DNA of 64,000 bases from contig JAXGME010000005.1 in the NCBI GenBank assembly GCA_040768845.1, positions 62,001 to 126,000 of the forward strand. The letters run 5' to 3'. Position numbers and translations under genes: made by a program. Source of the stretch: JAEZHK01 sp040768845. GTDB lineage: Bacteria > Bacillota > Clostridia > Christensenellales > Aristaeellaceae. Below, one piece after another: positions 7,819-16,257 of the stretch. The notes beneath the pieces are model-generated. The model searched no databases. It saw nothing but the letters and a program-made list of their open reading frames with translations, and had not been told where the DNA came from. How positions within the stretch are numbered: the stretch's first letter is position 1; every line of letters begins with the position of its first letter.

Positions 7819-9020
7819 AGCGCAAGCTGCAAAATGCCTGCCCGGCCATGCCGGAGGCGTTCCACCGACACATTCTGAACACGATCGATCAATTGGAGGA
7901 CAGACGAATGGCTGGACGAAGAAAATTTTCCGCCGCGCTGATCGCGGCGCTCGTCGGCGCGCTGCTCATCGCCGGGCTGGCCTATGCCGCGACGCAAAGC
8001 GGCCTGCTGGATTCGCTCTTCCCCGGGAAGGAGCCCACCCAGACCGCCCGGGAACTGCTGGCGCAGCCGGGCCTCGGCGCGGAATACGGCGGCGTGCGCC
8101 TGACCGTGGACGAATACCTGCTGGAGGAGAATTCGCTGCACATGCGCGTCACCTTCACCTCCGACCTGGATGAAACGCTGCTGTGCGCGGTGGAAGCGCC
8201 CCGCGTCGGCGGGCACAAAATCTGGACGGGCGGGCTGGACGCCTTCCGGGCGCTCCGAAAGGGCGAGCCGGTACAGATCGAGCTGGATGACACCCGTTTT
8301 GACTTCGATCTGGACACCGCAAGCCCCGTCGAGATCGCCTTCACGGGCTACGTGCTGCGGCCGCTGACCGACCTTTCCTGGTCGCGCCCCGGCGCGGGTG
8401 CGCCCTCGGACCCGGCGGCGGATTCCTTCGCCGAGCCTTACGAGCCGGACCGGTATGAGCTGATGTCGGACGAGGCCGCAAAGCTTTACGAACCCGGAGG
8501 GACCATGAGCCCGGTGGATGTCTACGAAAAGCTGGGGTACACCGAAACCGTCGCGGCGCTGCCCATTTCGATTGCCGTACAGCCGGAGTCCCTTCAGAAG
8601 GGCGGGAGCGCGAAACCGGACGGGCAGACCACGTTTGAGTTTGACGCCTACACCCTCGCGGTCGATCAGCTGGAGCTCGGCCCGGCGTCCACCAACGTGC
8701 GGCTGTACCTCTATCCCAAGGCGCCGCTGACCGAGGAGGACCTGGGCTGGGACAGCACCAACCCGCTGATCTACCGGAGCTACCGCCTGTTGGGACCGGA
8801 CGGAAAAGACCTGCTGAAGGACGTGACCGGCGGGTCGTCCAGCGGCTTTGACTACGAAGCCGAGGCGCGGGGCGATCCCCAGCGGATCGTGTACATCGGT
8901 TCCTGGGGGCCCGTGGCCGCCATCCCCGACAGCGTGACGCTGATGCCCTGCCCTCACGACAAATTGGAAGTGCCCGAGAACTACCTGACGGACGAGGCGG
9001 TGACCGTCCGGGTAAAGTAG
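7815..9020 (+). CDS. Membrane protein, probable anti-sigma partner of the ECF factor
   Basis: 401 residues from the GTG at 7815, which overlaps the sigma-factor stop (GTGA) and follows GGGAGGG. A cytoplasmic N-terminus of about 38 residues (CPAMPEAFHRHILNTIDQLE) precedes one membrane segment (ALIAALVGALLIAGLAYA), and the rest is extracellular. The layout resembles DUF4179/DUF5643-type proteins coded behind ECF sigma factors in Clostridia, which are thought to hold the sigma factor at the membrane. No zinc-binding ZAS motif is seen. The role as anti-sigma factor is inferred from position and topology. Confidence 0.7.
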   Translation: MKRKLQNACPAMPEAFHRHILNTIDQLEDRRMAGRRKFSAALIAALVGALLIAGLAYAATQSGLLDSLFPGKEPTQTARELLAQPGLGAEYGGVRLTVDEYLLEENSLHMRVTFTSDLDETLLCAVEAPRVGGHKIWTGGLDAFRALRKGEPVQIELDDTRFDFDLDTASPVEIAFTGYVLRPLTDLSWSRPGAGAPSDPAADSFAEPYEPDRYELMSDEAAKLYEPGGTMSPVDVYEKLGYTETVAALPISIAVQPESLQKGGSAKPDGQTTFEFDAYTLAVDQLELGPASTNVRLYLYPKAPLTEEDLGWDSTNPLIYRSYRLLGPDGKDLLKDVTGGSSSGFDYEAEARGDPQRIVYIGSWGPVAAIPDSVTLMPCPHDKLEVPENYLTDEAVTVRVK

Positions 9021-9038
9021 CGGGCGGACGCATTCAAA

Positions 9039-9066
9039 GGCCCCCGCCGGCATGCCGGCGGGGGCC
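9039..9066. terminator. Bidirectional hairpin between convergent genes
   Basis: A 28-bp perfect palindrome (arm GGCCCCCGCCGGCA) lies between the plus-strand anti-sigma gene and the minus-strand LCP gene. The T-tracts are weak (TTTG on the minus side). Confidence 0.65.
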
Positions 9067-9093
9067 TCGGTCAGACTTCCTGCGCGCTGCGCA

Positions 9094-10185
9094 TCAGTTC
9101 AGCAAAAACTTGGTCAGCGCCTTGACGTTTTTTTCGCGGTTGGGCACCAGCACTGCCATGCCGGAGATCATCTTGGAGGTATAGCCCTTGTCGACGGGGA
9201 TGCGCAGCTGCTTGACCTCGGTGTCCTTCAGCTGGAACGCCGCCGGGGCCAGCTTCAAAATGTCGGCCACCGTCAGGTTGGTGGTCACCTTGTCCAGGTT
9301 CTCCATCGCCAGCTTGCCCAGCTCCAGCATGGACATGGCCTTCACCTTCTCCATCGCCTTCAGCACCACCTGGCGCTGCCGCTCGGTGCGCTCAAAGTCG
9401 CTGGAGCCCTTGCGGTACCGGGCATAGGCCTGGGCCTGGCGCCCGTTGAGCACCTGCACGCCGGTCTTGGTCAGGAGGTTGTCGTTGGTTTTGATGCCCG
9501 CCTTGGGGTATGCCTTTTTCAGCACCGCGTTGTCTTCCTTGATGACCAGGTTGATGTACTTCATCTGGGTCTTGGACTCGATGTCGACCTCCAGCCCGCC
9601 AATCTGGTCGATCAGGTCCGCCAGCATCGAAAAATTGACCGCCGCGTAGTAGTTGATGTCCACGCCGAAATTTTTCTTGAGCGCCTTGATCAGAAGCTCC
9701 GGCCCGCCGAACACGTACGCCGCGTTCAGGCGGTTGTTCGTGTAGCCGGGGATCTCCACGTAGAGGTCGCGCATGAAGCTGGTCAGCTTCAGGCTCTGGT
9801 GCTCGGCGTCGATGGTCAAAAGCATCATGGTATCGCTGCGGCCGGTCTTCTGGCCGGGGCGCGCGTCCACGCCGATCAGCAGGATCTGCGTCATCCCGTT
9901 GACCCGTTCCAGCGCGTCGACGTCCTCGGCGCCCAGCTCGTTCATCAGATCGGTGAGAAACTGCTCCTCCTCGGTGGGGTTTTCCACAATGCCGTCGTCC
10001 GCCTGATCGTCGTCCACGCTTTCCGGCGAGGGGGCAGCCGTCGCCGCCGCCTCGTCGGACATCGCGGTAAAGCTGCCCATGGGGTCGCCGGGCGCGATTT
10101 CTGCGGCGGTGGTCAGGCATGCGGCCAGCGCCAGCACGAGAATCAAAAATAATGCCAGCGTGCGCGGCGCACGTCCTTTGTTCAT
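9094..10185 (-). CDS. LytR-CpsA-Psr (LCP) family protein with a lipobox-like N-terminus
   Basis: LCP proteins transfer anionic glycopolymers from lipid carriers to peptidoglycan. 363 residues. The LCP domain shows ILLIGVDAR, GRSDTMMLLTID, SFMRDLYVEIP, RLNAAYVFGG and QALAYARYRKGSSDFERTERQR, the conserved Asp and Arg positions of the family. The N-terminus is a signal sequence ending in LALAAC, which fits a lipobox, whereas LCP proteins usually have a plain membrane anchor. An acidic linker separates it from the domain. GAGGTGACGG lies before the ATG. A second LCP gene is at 52587. Confidence 0.9.
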   Translation of the reverse strand: MNKGRAPRTLALFLILVLALAACLTTAAEIAPGDPMGSFTAMSDEAAATAAPSPESVDDDQADDGIVENPTEEEQFLTDLMNELGAEDVDALERVNGMTQILLIGVDARPGQKTGRSDTMMLLTIDAEHQSLKLTSFMRDLYVEIPGYTNNRLNAAYVFGGPELLIKALKKNFGVDINYYAAVNFSMLADLIDQIGGLEVDIESKTQMKYINLVIKEDNAVLKKAYPKAGIKTNDNLLTKTGVQVLNGRQAQAYARYRKGSSDFERTERQRQVVLKAMEKVKAMSMLELGKLAMENLDKVTTNLTVADILKLAPAAFQLKDTEVKQLRIPVDKGYTSKMISGMAVLVPNREKNVKALTKFLLN

Positions 10186-10300
10186 GGGTCCGTCACCTCA
10201 ATACTATACTGTCTGTGTCCTTCAGACGAGCCGCGCGACACAAATGTTTCGTAAAACGGCCCGGCGCGGGCTGTTATATTCCGGCGAAAAGCCCGCGCAT

Positions 10301-10675
10301 CTACACGGCCTGCGGGTGGAGCACCCGGACGTCCACGCCCGGCAGGAGCGCCCTGAGCTGGCCGGGGATGTCCCGGTCCGACTGGCGGGACTGGCCCATC
10401 ACGATGACGCCCGCGCCCATGGCGCGGGCGAAGGCCGCAATCTCGCCCGTCACGTCCGACGCCCGGCGCACGGTCATCTCCGCGCCGTACTCCGAGGAAA
10501 CCTCATAAAGCGCCTCCAGCGCCTCGCCCTCGGCCGGATTGCCGAGAAAATTGTCCGTCCGCCCCGCCACGTGCAATACCGCAAGGCCCGCCCCCTGCTC
10601 CGACGCGACGCGCGCCCCGTATTCGATCAATTGGCGGCAGGATTTCTGGACGGTCACGCAGACGAGCACCCGCAC
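10301..10675 (-). CDS. Universal stress protein (UspA)-like domain protein
   Basis: A 124-residue single-domain protein. The start MRVLVCVTVQKSCRQLIEYG, the core LAVLHVAG and the C-terminal VIVMGQSRQSD fit the alpha/beta fold of UspA or of the USP part of KdpD. The full Gly-rich ATP loop (G-x2-G-x9-G-S) is not complete, so ATP binding is doubtful. It lies six bases behind the membrane-protein gene and probably forms an operon with cca. The family call is moderate. Confidence 0.65.
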   Translation of the reverse strand: MRVLVCVTVQKSCRQLIEYGARVASEQGAGLAVLHVAGRTDNFLGNPAEGEALEALYEVSSEYGAEMTVRRASDVTGEIAAFARAMGAGVIVMGQSRQSDRDIPGQLRALLPGVDVRVLHPQAV

Positions 10676-10681
10676 GGCGCG

Positions 10682-11149
10682 TCATCCCCCTTCCGACGGT
10701 TCCGAATCACAGCCCGTGACGAATTTTCCAAAGGCGGCGAACCGCACGCGCTGCCCCGGCGCAAAATCCGGCATCGGCTTTTCCTCATCCCAGTAAAAGA
10801 GCTGCGGCACATCGCCGCCGGTATCCAAAAGCACGTCGCGCACCATGACGCCGTCCACCATCCGGGGCTCGGCCCCGGCGGATACGAAGGCGCCCCGCGC
10901 CTCGCGCCGAAGCCCCGCGGACATCTCCCGCAGGAATTTGAGGTAGGCGCTCCAGGGCGCCAGCTTCAGCGCGCACCAGCCGTACACCGCCCAGCCCCCC
11001 GCGATGGCGGCGGCCAGCGCCAGCGGCTTGATTCTGAGCGCCATCCCCGCGACCACCGCCAGAAGCGCCGCGGCGCCCATCGCCAGCGCCGCGTTCCGCG
11101 CCCGCCGGCTCGCCCGCTCCGCGCGGTCAAGGTCCGCCTCGCCGTACAT
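10682..11149 (-). CDS. Small membrane protein of unknown function
   Basis: 155 residues when started at the ATG at 11149, six bases behind GGAGGG; the ATG at 11155 touches that site and is less likely. Two hydrophobic segments (about residues 20-36 and 41-57) form a hairpin near the N-terminus, and a soluble C-terminal part follows with MVRDVLLDTGGDVPQLFYWD and a basic/aromatic strand region. I do not recognise the family. The position between cca and the USP-like gene, on the same strand with short gaps, suggests an operon. Confidence 0.65.
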   Translation of the reverse strand: MYGEADLDRAERASRRARNAALAMGAAALLAVVAGMALRIKPLALAAAIAGGWAVYGWCALKLAPWSAYLKFLREMSAGLRREARGAFVSAGAEPRMVDGVMVRDVLLDTGGDVPQLFYWDEEKPMPDFAPGQRVRFAAFGKFVTGCDSEPSEGG

Positions 11150-11232
11150 CGTCATCCCTCCGGTTTCCGCCTTTCCGGCCCATCCTACTATACGACGCGG
11201 CGGTTGGGAAGTAAAGCGAAGCCCGGGATTGT

Positions 11233-12384
11233 TCACAATAATGTACGAATTCTGGAAAGAAGCGCCCCGCGCTCGTTGGGTGCGCCGGCGATCACCTCGT
11301 CCAGGAGCCTTTCGAGCGCCGCGCCCACCGCCGCGCCGTTAAGCCCCAGCGCCTGAAGGTCGCGCCCGTTCACCGCCAGCTGGCGAAGGCTCACGCAGGC
11401 GTCCGAGGCGATCAGCGCCTCGAGCCGCGCGTTGTCCGCGCCGCGCATGGCAAAGAGCGCCCGGGCGTCCTCCGGGCCCAGCGCGCCCAGAACGCGGGCC
11501 GGGTCCGGCTCGGGCCCGGTCAGCCAGGCCGCCAGGCGCAGCGCCCGTTCGGAGAGCCGGGCGGGCAGCCGGAGCGAATCCAGCGCCTCCCGCGCGCCCT
11601 CCGGGATCGGGCTCACCAGCGCCGCCAGCCGCGGCGCCGGCGCCGCCGGCGCGCGGGCGAGCCTGGCAAGGCCCTCGCGGTAGGCGCCGTCGGAAGCCGC
11701 CGCCAGGGGCGGCAGCGCGGAAACGAGCACGGGCCGGTGCGCCTCCGCCACCGCCGCCGCGCCCGGCCCAGTCACCAGCCGGCAGATCTCCGCGCCCACC
11801 CGCTCCCGCGCGACGAAGGCCAGGGAATCCCGCTGATCCCAAAGCGCCCGGGCGGTTCCGGGCTCGATGGAAAAAACCAGCCGGGCCGCGAAGCGAAGCG
11901 CCCGGAGGATGCGCAGCGCATCCTCCCGGAAGCGCGCCTCCGGGTCGCCCACCGCGCGGATCAGCTTTTGATCGATGTCCCATTGCCCGCCCATGGGGTC
12001 GATCAGCCCCCGGGACGGCGAAAAGGCCATGGCGTTGACGGTGAAATCCCGCCGCTTAAGGTCCTCCGTGAGGCTTCGCGTAAAGGTCACGCCCTCGGGC
12101 CGCCGGTGGTCGCGGTACGCGCCGTCCACCCGGTAGGTGGTGATTTCAACGGCCATGCCCCCGGTCACCAGCGTCACGGTGCCGTGCCGAAGCCCGGTGG
12201 GCACCACCCGCGCGCCGGAAAACACCGCCCGCACCGCCTCCGGCGGCGCGTCGGTGGCCAAATCGTAATCCGACGGCACGCGGCCCATCCGCCAGTCGCG
12301 CACGCAGCCGCCCACCGCCACCGCCTCGTACCCCGCCGCCTCCAGGCGCGCGATCGCACCCGACACCGCCTCCGGCAGATTCAT
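11233..12384 (-). CDS. cca: CCA tRNA nucleotidyltransferase
   Basis: Class II nucleotidyltransferase that adds or repairs the tRNA 3' CCA end, 383 residues. Motifs in order: GGCVRDWRMGR, the DYDLAT metal-binding pair (DxD), RDFTVNAMAF (motif B), and RFREDALRILRALRFAARL. The C-terminal part is shorter and more Ala/Arg-rich than in B. subtilis Cca and has no visible HD domain. The start at 12384 is six bases behind a run of six G; the ATG at 12390 directly abuts it. It has its own promoter, divergent from the ACT-protein gene. Confidence 0.92.
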   Translation of the reverse strand: MNLPEAVSGAIARLEAAGYEAVAVGGCVRDWRMGRVPSDYDLATDAPPEAVRAVFSGARVVPTGLRHGTVTLVTGGMAVEITTYRVDGAYRDHRRPEGVTFTRSLTEDLKRRDFTVNAMAFSPSRGLIDPMGGQWDIDQKLIRAVGDPEARFREDALRILRALRFAARLVFSIEPGTARALWDQRDSLAFVARERVGAEICRLVTGPGAAAVAEAHRPVLVSALPPLAAASDGAYREGLARLARAPAAPAPRLAALVSPIPEGAREALDSLRLPARLSERALRLAAWLTGPEPDPARVLGALGPEDARALFAMRGADNARLEALIASDACVSLRQLAVNGRDLQALGLNGAAVGAALERLLDEVIAGAPNERGALLSRIRTLL

Positions 12385-12401
12385 CCGCATCCCCCCAGCA
12401 T

Positions 12402-12430
12402 ATTGTATACGCTTCTTTTCACCGCTTCAA
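12402..12430 (-). promoter_or_regulatory. Sigma-A promoter of cca
   Basis: On the minus strand TTGAAG and TACAAT are separated by 17 bases. The -10 box ends about 18 bases before the start codon. Confidence 0.65.
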
Positions 12431-12448
12431 CCTTCCCAAAGACTTCAT

Positions 12449-12477
12449 TTGCGTTTGCCGCCGGGCTTTGCTACAAT
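12449..12477 (+). promoter_or_regulatory. Sigma-A promoter of the ACT-protein gene
   Basis: TTGCGT and TACAAT are 17 bases apart, 24 bases before the start of the ACT-protein gene. It is back to back with the cca promoter. Confidence 0.55.
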
Positions 12478-12501
12478 AACCCGGTAAAGGGAGTGAATTC
12501 A

Positions 12502-12783
12502 GTGGATAAGGTTTCCAAGGCCATTGTCACGGTGCTGGGGCTGGACCGCAAGGGCATCATCGCCGGGGTCAGCCGCGTATTGTACGAGCACAACGTCAAC
12601 ATTCTGGACATCGCGCAGACCGTGCGGAGCGACTATTTCAACATGATGATGGTGGTGGACGTGTCCGCCCCGGACTGCGCCTTTGAACAGCTCTCCACCG
12701 AGCTTGAAAGCCTGGGCGGCCGGCTGAACCTTCAGATTCGCATCCAGCGCAGCGACATCTTCGAGGCGATGCACGAGATCTGA
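12502..12783 (+). CDS. ACT domain protein (UPF0237 type)
   Basis: 93 residues forming one ACT domain: KAIVTVLGLDRKGIIAGVSR, then EHNVNILDIAQTVRSDYFNM. Such small proteins bind amino acids or related effectors, but the ligand is unknown. The GTG at 12502 lies eight bases behind AAAGGGAG; the GTG at 12493 touches the site. The UPF0210 gene follows 49 bases later, and this gcvR-like ACT/UPF0210 pair is a common Firmicute arrangement, so the two probably work together. Confidence 0.88.
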   Translation: MDKVSKAIVTVLGLDRKGIIAGVSRVLYEHNVNILDIAQTVRSDYFNMMMVVDVSAPDCAFEQLSTELESLGGRLNLQIRIQRSDIFEAMHEI

Positions 12784-12832
12784 GGCATTGAAAAGCCGCG
12801 CCGGTTTTTCAGTGTGCGGAAGGGGGTTCATC

Positions 12833-14185
12833 ATGTTCAGTTCCAATGAAATTCTCGAAACCCTGCGCATGATCGACCAGGAAAAGCTGGACGTGCGCAC
12901 CATCACCATGGGCATATCGCTCCTTGCGTGCGCCTCGGACGATGCCGGGGCGCTGGCAAAAAAGGTATACGACCGGGTCACGAAGGCGGCGGAACACCTG
13001 GTGGGCGTCGGCTGCGCGATCGAGCGGGAGTACGGCGTGCCCATCGTCAACAAGCGCATTTCCGTGACGCCGGTATCGCTGATCGCCGGGGCGGTCAAAA
13101 GCCCGCTGCCGCTGGCCCGGGCGCTGGACGCGGCCGCGAAGGCCACGGGCGTCAACTTTATCGGCGGCTATACGGCGCTGGTGCAAAAGGGCATGACCCG
13201 CGCCGACCGGGCGCTGATCGAGTCACTGCCGGAGGCGCTGTCTGAAACGGAGTTTCTGTGCGCGTCGGTCAACGTGGCCTCCACCCGGGCGGGCATCGAC
13301 ATGGATGCCGTGGCCCTTTGCGGCCAGGCCGTGAAGGCCATCGCCGAGGCCACCCGCGAGCGCCAGGGCCTGGGCTGCGCCAAGCTGGTGATCTTTGCCA
13401 ACGCCGTGGAGGACAACCCCTTCATGGCCGGCGCCTTCCACGGCCCCGGCGAGGGCGACAGTTGCATCAACGTGGGCGTCAGCGGCCCGGGCGCGGTCAA
13501 GTGCGCGCTGGAAAAGGTGCGGGGCGAGCCCTTTGACGTGGTGGCCGAAACCATCAAGCGCACCGCCTTTCGCATCACCCGGGTGGGCCAGATGGTGGCG
13601 CGGGAGGCGTCGCGCCGGCTGGGCGTGCCCTTCGGCATTGTGGATCTGTCCCTCGCGCCCACGCCCGCCGTGGGCGACTCCGTGGCCCACATCCTGGAGG
13701 AGATGGGCCTTGAGAAGTGCGGCACCCACGGCTCCACCGCCGCGCTGGCGCTGCTCAACGACGCGGTCAAAAAGGGCGGCGTGATGGCCTCCTCCCACGT
13801 GGGCGGGCTGTCCGGCGCGTTCATCCCCGTCAGCGAGGACATCGGCATGATCGAGGCGGCCGCCTGCGGCGCGCTGAGCCTGGACAAGCTGGAGGCCATG
13901 ACCTGCGTGTGCTCCGTGGGGCTGGACATGATCGCGCTGCCGGGCGACACCTCCGCCGCCACCATCGCCGCCATCATTGCCGACGAGGCGGCCATCGGCA
14001 TGATCAATTCCAAGACCACCGCGGTGCGCGTCATCCCCGCGCCCGGCTGCGTGGCGGGCGACCGGGTGGAATTCGGCGGGCTCCTGGGCTCCGCGCCGGT
14101 GATCCCCGCGCATCCCTTCGGCGCCGAAGCCTTCATCGCCCGGGGCGGGCGCATCCCCGCGCCGCTGGGCAGCCTGAGAAACTGA
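12833..14185 (+). CDS. UPF0210 (PFL family, DUF711) protein
   Basis: 450 residues from the ATG at 12833 behind AGGGGG. The family signature is visible in DVRTITMGISLLACAS, NKRISVTPVSLIAG, NFIGGYTALVQKGMT, and PGEGDSCINVGVSGPGAV. UPF0210 structures resemble pyruvate formate-lyase type glycyl-radical barrels without the radical loop, and the biochemical role is not established. Paired with the upstream ACT protein. Conservation is high and the call is sure, but the function is not known. Confidence 0.92.
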   Translation: MFSSNEILETLRMIDQEKLDVRTITMGISLLACASDDAGALAKKVYDRVTKAAEHLVGVGCAIEREYGVPIVNKRISVTPVSLIAGAVKSPLPLARALDAAAKATGVNFIGGYTALVQKGMTRADRALIESLPEALSETEFLCASVNVASTRAGIDMDAVALCGQAVKAIAEATRERQGLGCAKLVIFANAVEDNPFMAGAFHGPGEGDSCINVGVSGPGAVKCALEKVRGEPFDVVAETIKRTAFRITRVGQMVAREASRRLGVPFGIVDLSLAPTPAVGDSVAHILEEMGLEKCGTHGSTAALALLNDAVKKGGVMASSHVGGLSGAFIPVSEDIGMIEAAACGALSLDKLEAMTCVCSVGLDMIALPGDTSAATIAAIIADEAAIGMINSKTTAVRVIPAPGCVAGDRVEFGGLLGSAPVIPAHPFGAEAFIARGGRIPAPLGSLRN

Positions 14186-14226
14186 GGGCCGCGGGCGTCA
14201 AACGAGAAGCTTACGGAGGGAAAAGC

Positions 14227-15030
14227 ATGGTCAAGATCGCCTACCAGCTGTATTCCGCCCGGGACGCGGCTGAGAAGGACCTTGGAAAGGTGCTGCGGGA
14301 AATCGCGGCGCTGGGCTACGAGGGCGTGGAGTTCGCCGGTTTCCACGGTCGGAGCGCGGACGAAGTGGCCGCGCTCCTGGACGAAAGCGGGCTTGAAGCG
14401 GTTTCCAGCCACGTGCCTTTCGAGGACATCCTTAAGGACCCCTTCGGCGTGATCGCCTATCACCTGGCCATCGGCTGCGCGCACATCGCGGTGCCGTATC
14501 TGACGGAAGAATGGCGGCCGGGCAGCCCGGGCTTTGCGCCCTTCATCGCGGAGATCCACCGCTTCGCGCGGCTTTGCCGGGAGGCGGGCATCCCGCTTCT
14601 GTACCACAACCACGACTTTGAGTTCGTCCGGCTGTCCGGCCTGTACGCGCTGGACTTTTTGTTCCGGTCGGTGCCGGCCAGCCTTTTGCAGACCGAGATC
14701 GACACCTGCTGGGTGCGCTATTCCGGCCTTGATCCGGCCGGGTACATTGAAAAGTACGCCGGGCGCTGCCCGGTGGTGCACGTAAAGGACTACGCCTGCG
14801 ATGGCCCCACGGGCCCCTGCGCGGAAAGGCCCGCATCCTTCGCCTTCCGCCCGGTGGGCGGGGGCGTTCTGGACGTCCCGGCCGTGGTGCGGGCGGCGGT
14901 CGCCGCCGGCGCGAAGTGGCTGGTGGCGGAGCAGGACGAGCCCTTTATCACCCCCATGGCGGACGCGAAGGCCAGCCTCGCGGCCCTTCGGGCGGCGCTT
15001 TCGCGCCCCGCTACGGCTCCCGGTCCTTGA
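14227..15030 (+). CDS. Sugar phosphate isomerase/epimerase (AP endonuclease-like TIM barrel)
   Basis: 267 residues, xylose isomerase-like TIM barrel. It begins MVKIAYQLYSARDAAEKDLG and has the usual strand ends with metal ligands: GYEGVEFAGF, LLYHNHDFEF, LQTEIDTCWV, VVHVKDY and WLVAEQDE. The start follows GGAGGG. Possible substrates are ketose, inositol or related sugars; nothing in the context decides. It is convergent with the acetyltransferase gene and overlaps its 3' end by 20 bases. Confidence 0.88.
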   Translation: MVKIAYQLYSARDAAEKDLGKVLREIAALGYEGVEFAGFHGRSADEVAALLDESGLEAVSSHVPFEDILKDPFGVIAYHLAIGCAHIAVPYLTEEWRPGSPGFAPFIAEIHRFARLCREAGIPLLYHNHDFEFVRLSGLYALDFLFRSVPASLLQTEIDTCWVRYSGLDPAGYIEKYAGRCPVVHVKDYACDGPTGPCAERPASFAFRPVGGGVLDVPAVVRAAVAAGAKWLVAEQDEPFITPMADAKASLAALRAALSRPATAPGP

Positions 15031-15454
15031 TCATCTGCACGTAGTCCAGCCGCCGGTAGCCCAGCCGCTCGTAGAGCGCCATGGCCCGGCGGTTTTCTTT
15101 GTGCACCTCCAGCCGGAACCGCGCGGCCTCCGGGTAGCGCGCCTCCAGGTAATCGAACAGCTCGCCGGCGATGCCCCGGCCGCGGGCCTCCGGGACGATG
15201 TAAATTTCCTCCACCCACACCACCGGCCCGCCCGCCTCGTTGGACCAGGTGAGCGCTAGCAGCGCGTAGCCCGCGGCCCGGCCGCCCCGCTCGATCATGA
15301 TGCCCCGGACGTAGGGGCTGCCGCTCAGCGCCTGGTCAAACGTCCGTTCAAAATTCGCCGAATTCGCCCCGCCTTCGGTGGCGCCGGAGGCGTACAGCGC
15401 CCCCGCCATCCCAAGAAACGCCGCCCGGTCGTCGGCGCGAAAGTCCCGGAACAC
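15011..15454 (-). CDS. GNAT family N-acetyltransferase
   Basis: 147 residues from the GTG at 15454, six bases behind GAGGGAGGG. The GNAT core is visible: GRAAGYALLALTWS, VWVEEIYIVPEARGRGIAGELFDYLEA (acetyl-CoA loop RGRGIAG) and NRRAMALYERLGYRRLDYVQMIK. The acceptor is unknown. It is 23 bases downstream of the DUF6062 gene on the same strand, and probably co-transcribed. Confidence 0.9.
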   Translation of the reverse strand: MFRDFRADDRAAFLGMAGALYASGATEGGANSANFERTFDQALSGSPYVRGIMIERGGRAAGYALLALTWSNEAGGPVVWVEEIYIVPEARGRGIAGELFDYLEARYPEAARFRLEVHKENRRAMALYERLGYRRLDYVQMIKDREP

Positions 15455-15477
15455 GGTAATCCCTCCCTCAAAGGCGC

Positions 15478-16155
15478 CTATTCGCCCCGGAGTTTTTTCA
15501 TGCAGCGCTCCACGCTGTCGCGGCTCTCGCCCCAGGGCGCGTCGGCGTTGCGGTAGTCGTGCTTCTGGCAGAACCAGTCCACTTCGCGGACGATGCGCTC
15601 GAGGCTGTTCACCTCCGCCCCGTCCAGCGCCTCCAGAAATTCCGCCAGCGCCTTTCCGGACAGCGCGCCCGGGGCCTCGCGGCGGATCATTTCGTAGTGG
15701 GGCAGGCAAAAGCCCTTGCCGCCGGTGATGAGGGGCCGGAAGTCCGCCTCCGAATCCCACAGCGCGGCCACGGTCAGCGCGTAGCGGCGCATGGCGGCAT
15801 CCAGTCGGTCGCACAGCGCGCAGCCCGGCTCGGGCGCGGGGGGCGCCGCTTTTTTGAAGCGCGGCCGCTTTTCCGCACCGCCGCGGTCCTTCAGCGCGGA
15901 AAGCACTTCCTTCAGATGGGACGACTCCATCAGCGCCAGGCCCAGCCGGTTGTTCCGGTCAAAGAGCATCCGGAGGTGCCGGGCGCAGAACCCCTTTTCG
16001 TTGACCTCCCGCCGGGCGGAGACCTCCATCACCGACCCGCCCAGAAAATACTCCGCGTAGGCCGCCTCGCTCTCCTTTTTCAGCGCGCACAGCGGGCATT
16101 CCCCGCCCTCGCGCATCTTTTCCAGCACCGGGGCCGTGTCCAGATGCAGCCGCAA
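15478..16155 (-). CDS. DUF6062 family protein with CxxC motifs
   Basis: 225 residues. I place the start at the TTG at 16155, seven bases after AGGGGG, giving MRLHLDTAPVLEKM, which aligns with the usual DUF6062 start; an upstream ATG at 16179 has no ribosome site. Two cysteine pairs (ECPLCALKKE near residue 19 and GCALCDRLD near residue 116), plus CARHLRMLF and CLPHYEM, suggest a metal- or Fe-S-binding protein with internal duplication (CxxC followed by C-x2-H). Function unknown. Confidence 0.82.
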   Translation of the reverse strand: MRLHLDTAPVLEKMREGGECPLCALKKESEAAYAEYFLGGSVMEVSARREVNEKGFCARHLRMLFDRNNRLGLALMESSHLKEVLSALKDRGGAEKRPRFKKAAPPAPEPGCALCDRLDAAMRRYALTVAALWDSEADFRPLITGGKGFCLPHYEMIRREAPGALSGKALAEFLEALDGAEVNSLERIVREVDWFCQKHDYRNADAPWGESRDSVERCMKKLRGE

Positions 16156-16177
16156 GATCTCGCCCCCTTTGCCCCCC

Positions 16178-16206
16178 ATGATAACAGATTGTCCTGCCCG
16201 CCGCAA
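16178..16206 (-). promoter_or_regulatory. Possible promoter of the DUF6062-acetyltransferase unit
   Basis: On the minus strand TTGCGG and TATCAT are 17 bases apart. The start point would lie close to the ribosome site of the TTG-started DUF6062 gene, giving a very short leader. Confidence 0.35.
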
Positions 16207-16257
16207 GCCGGGCATACAATGGCGGCGGAGCGCAATTGTCCGGAAGGAGCGATGCCC

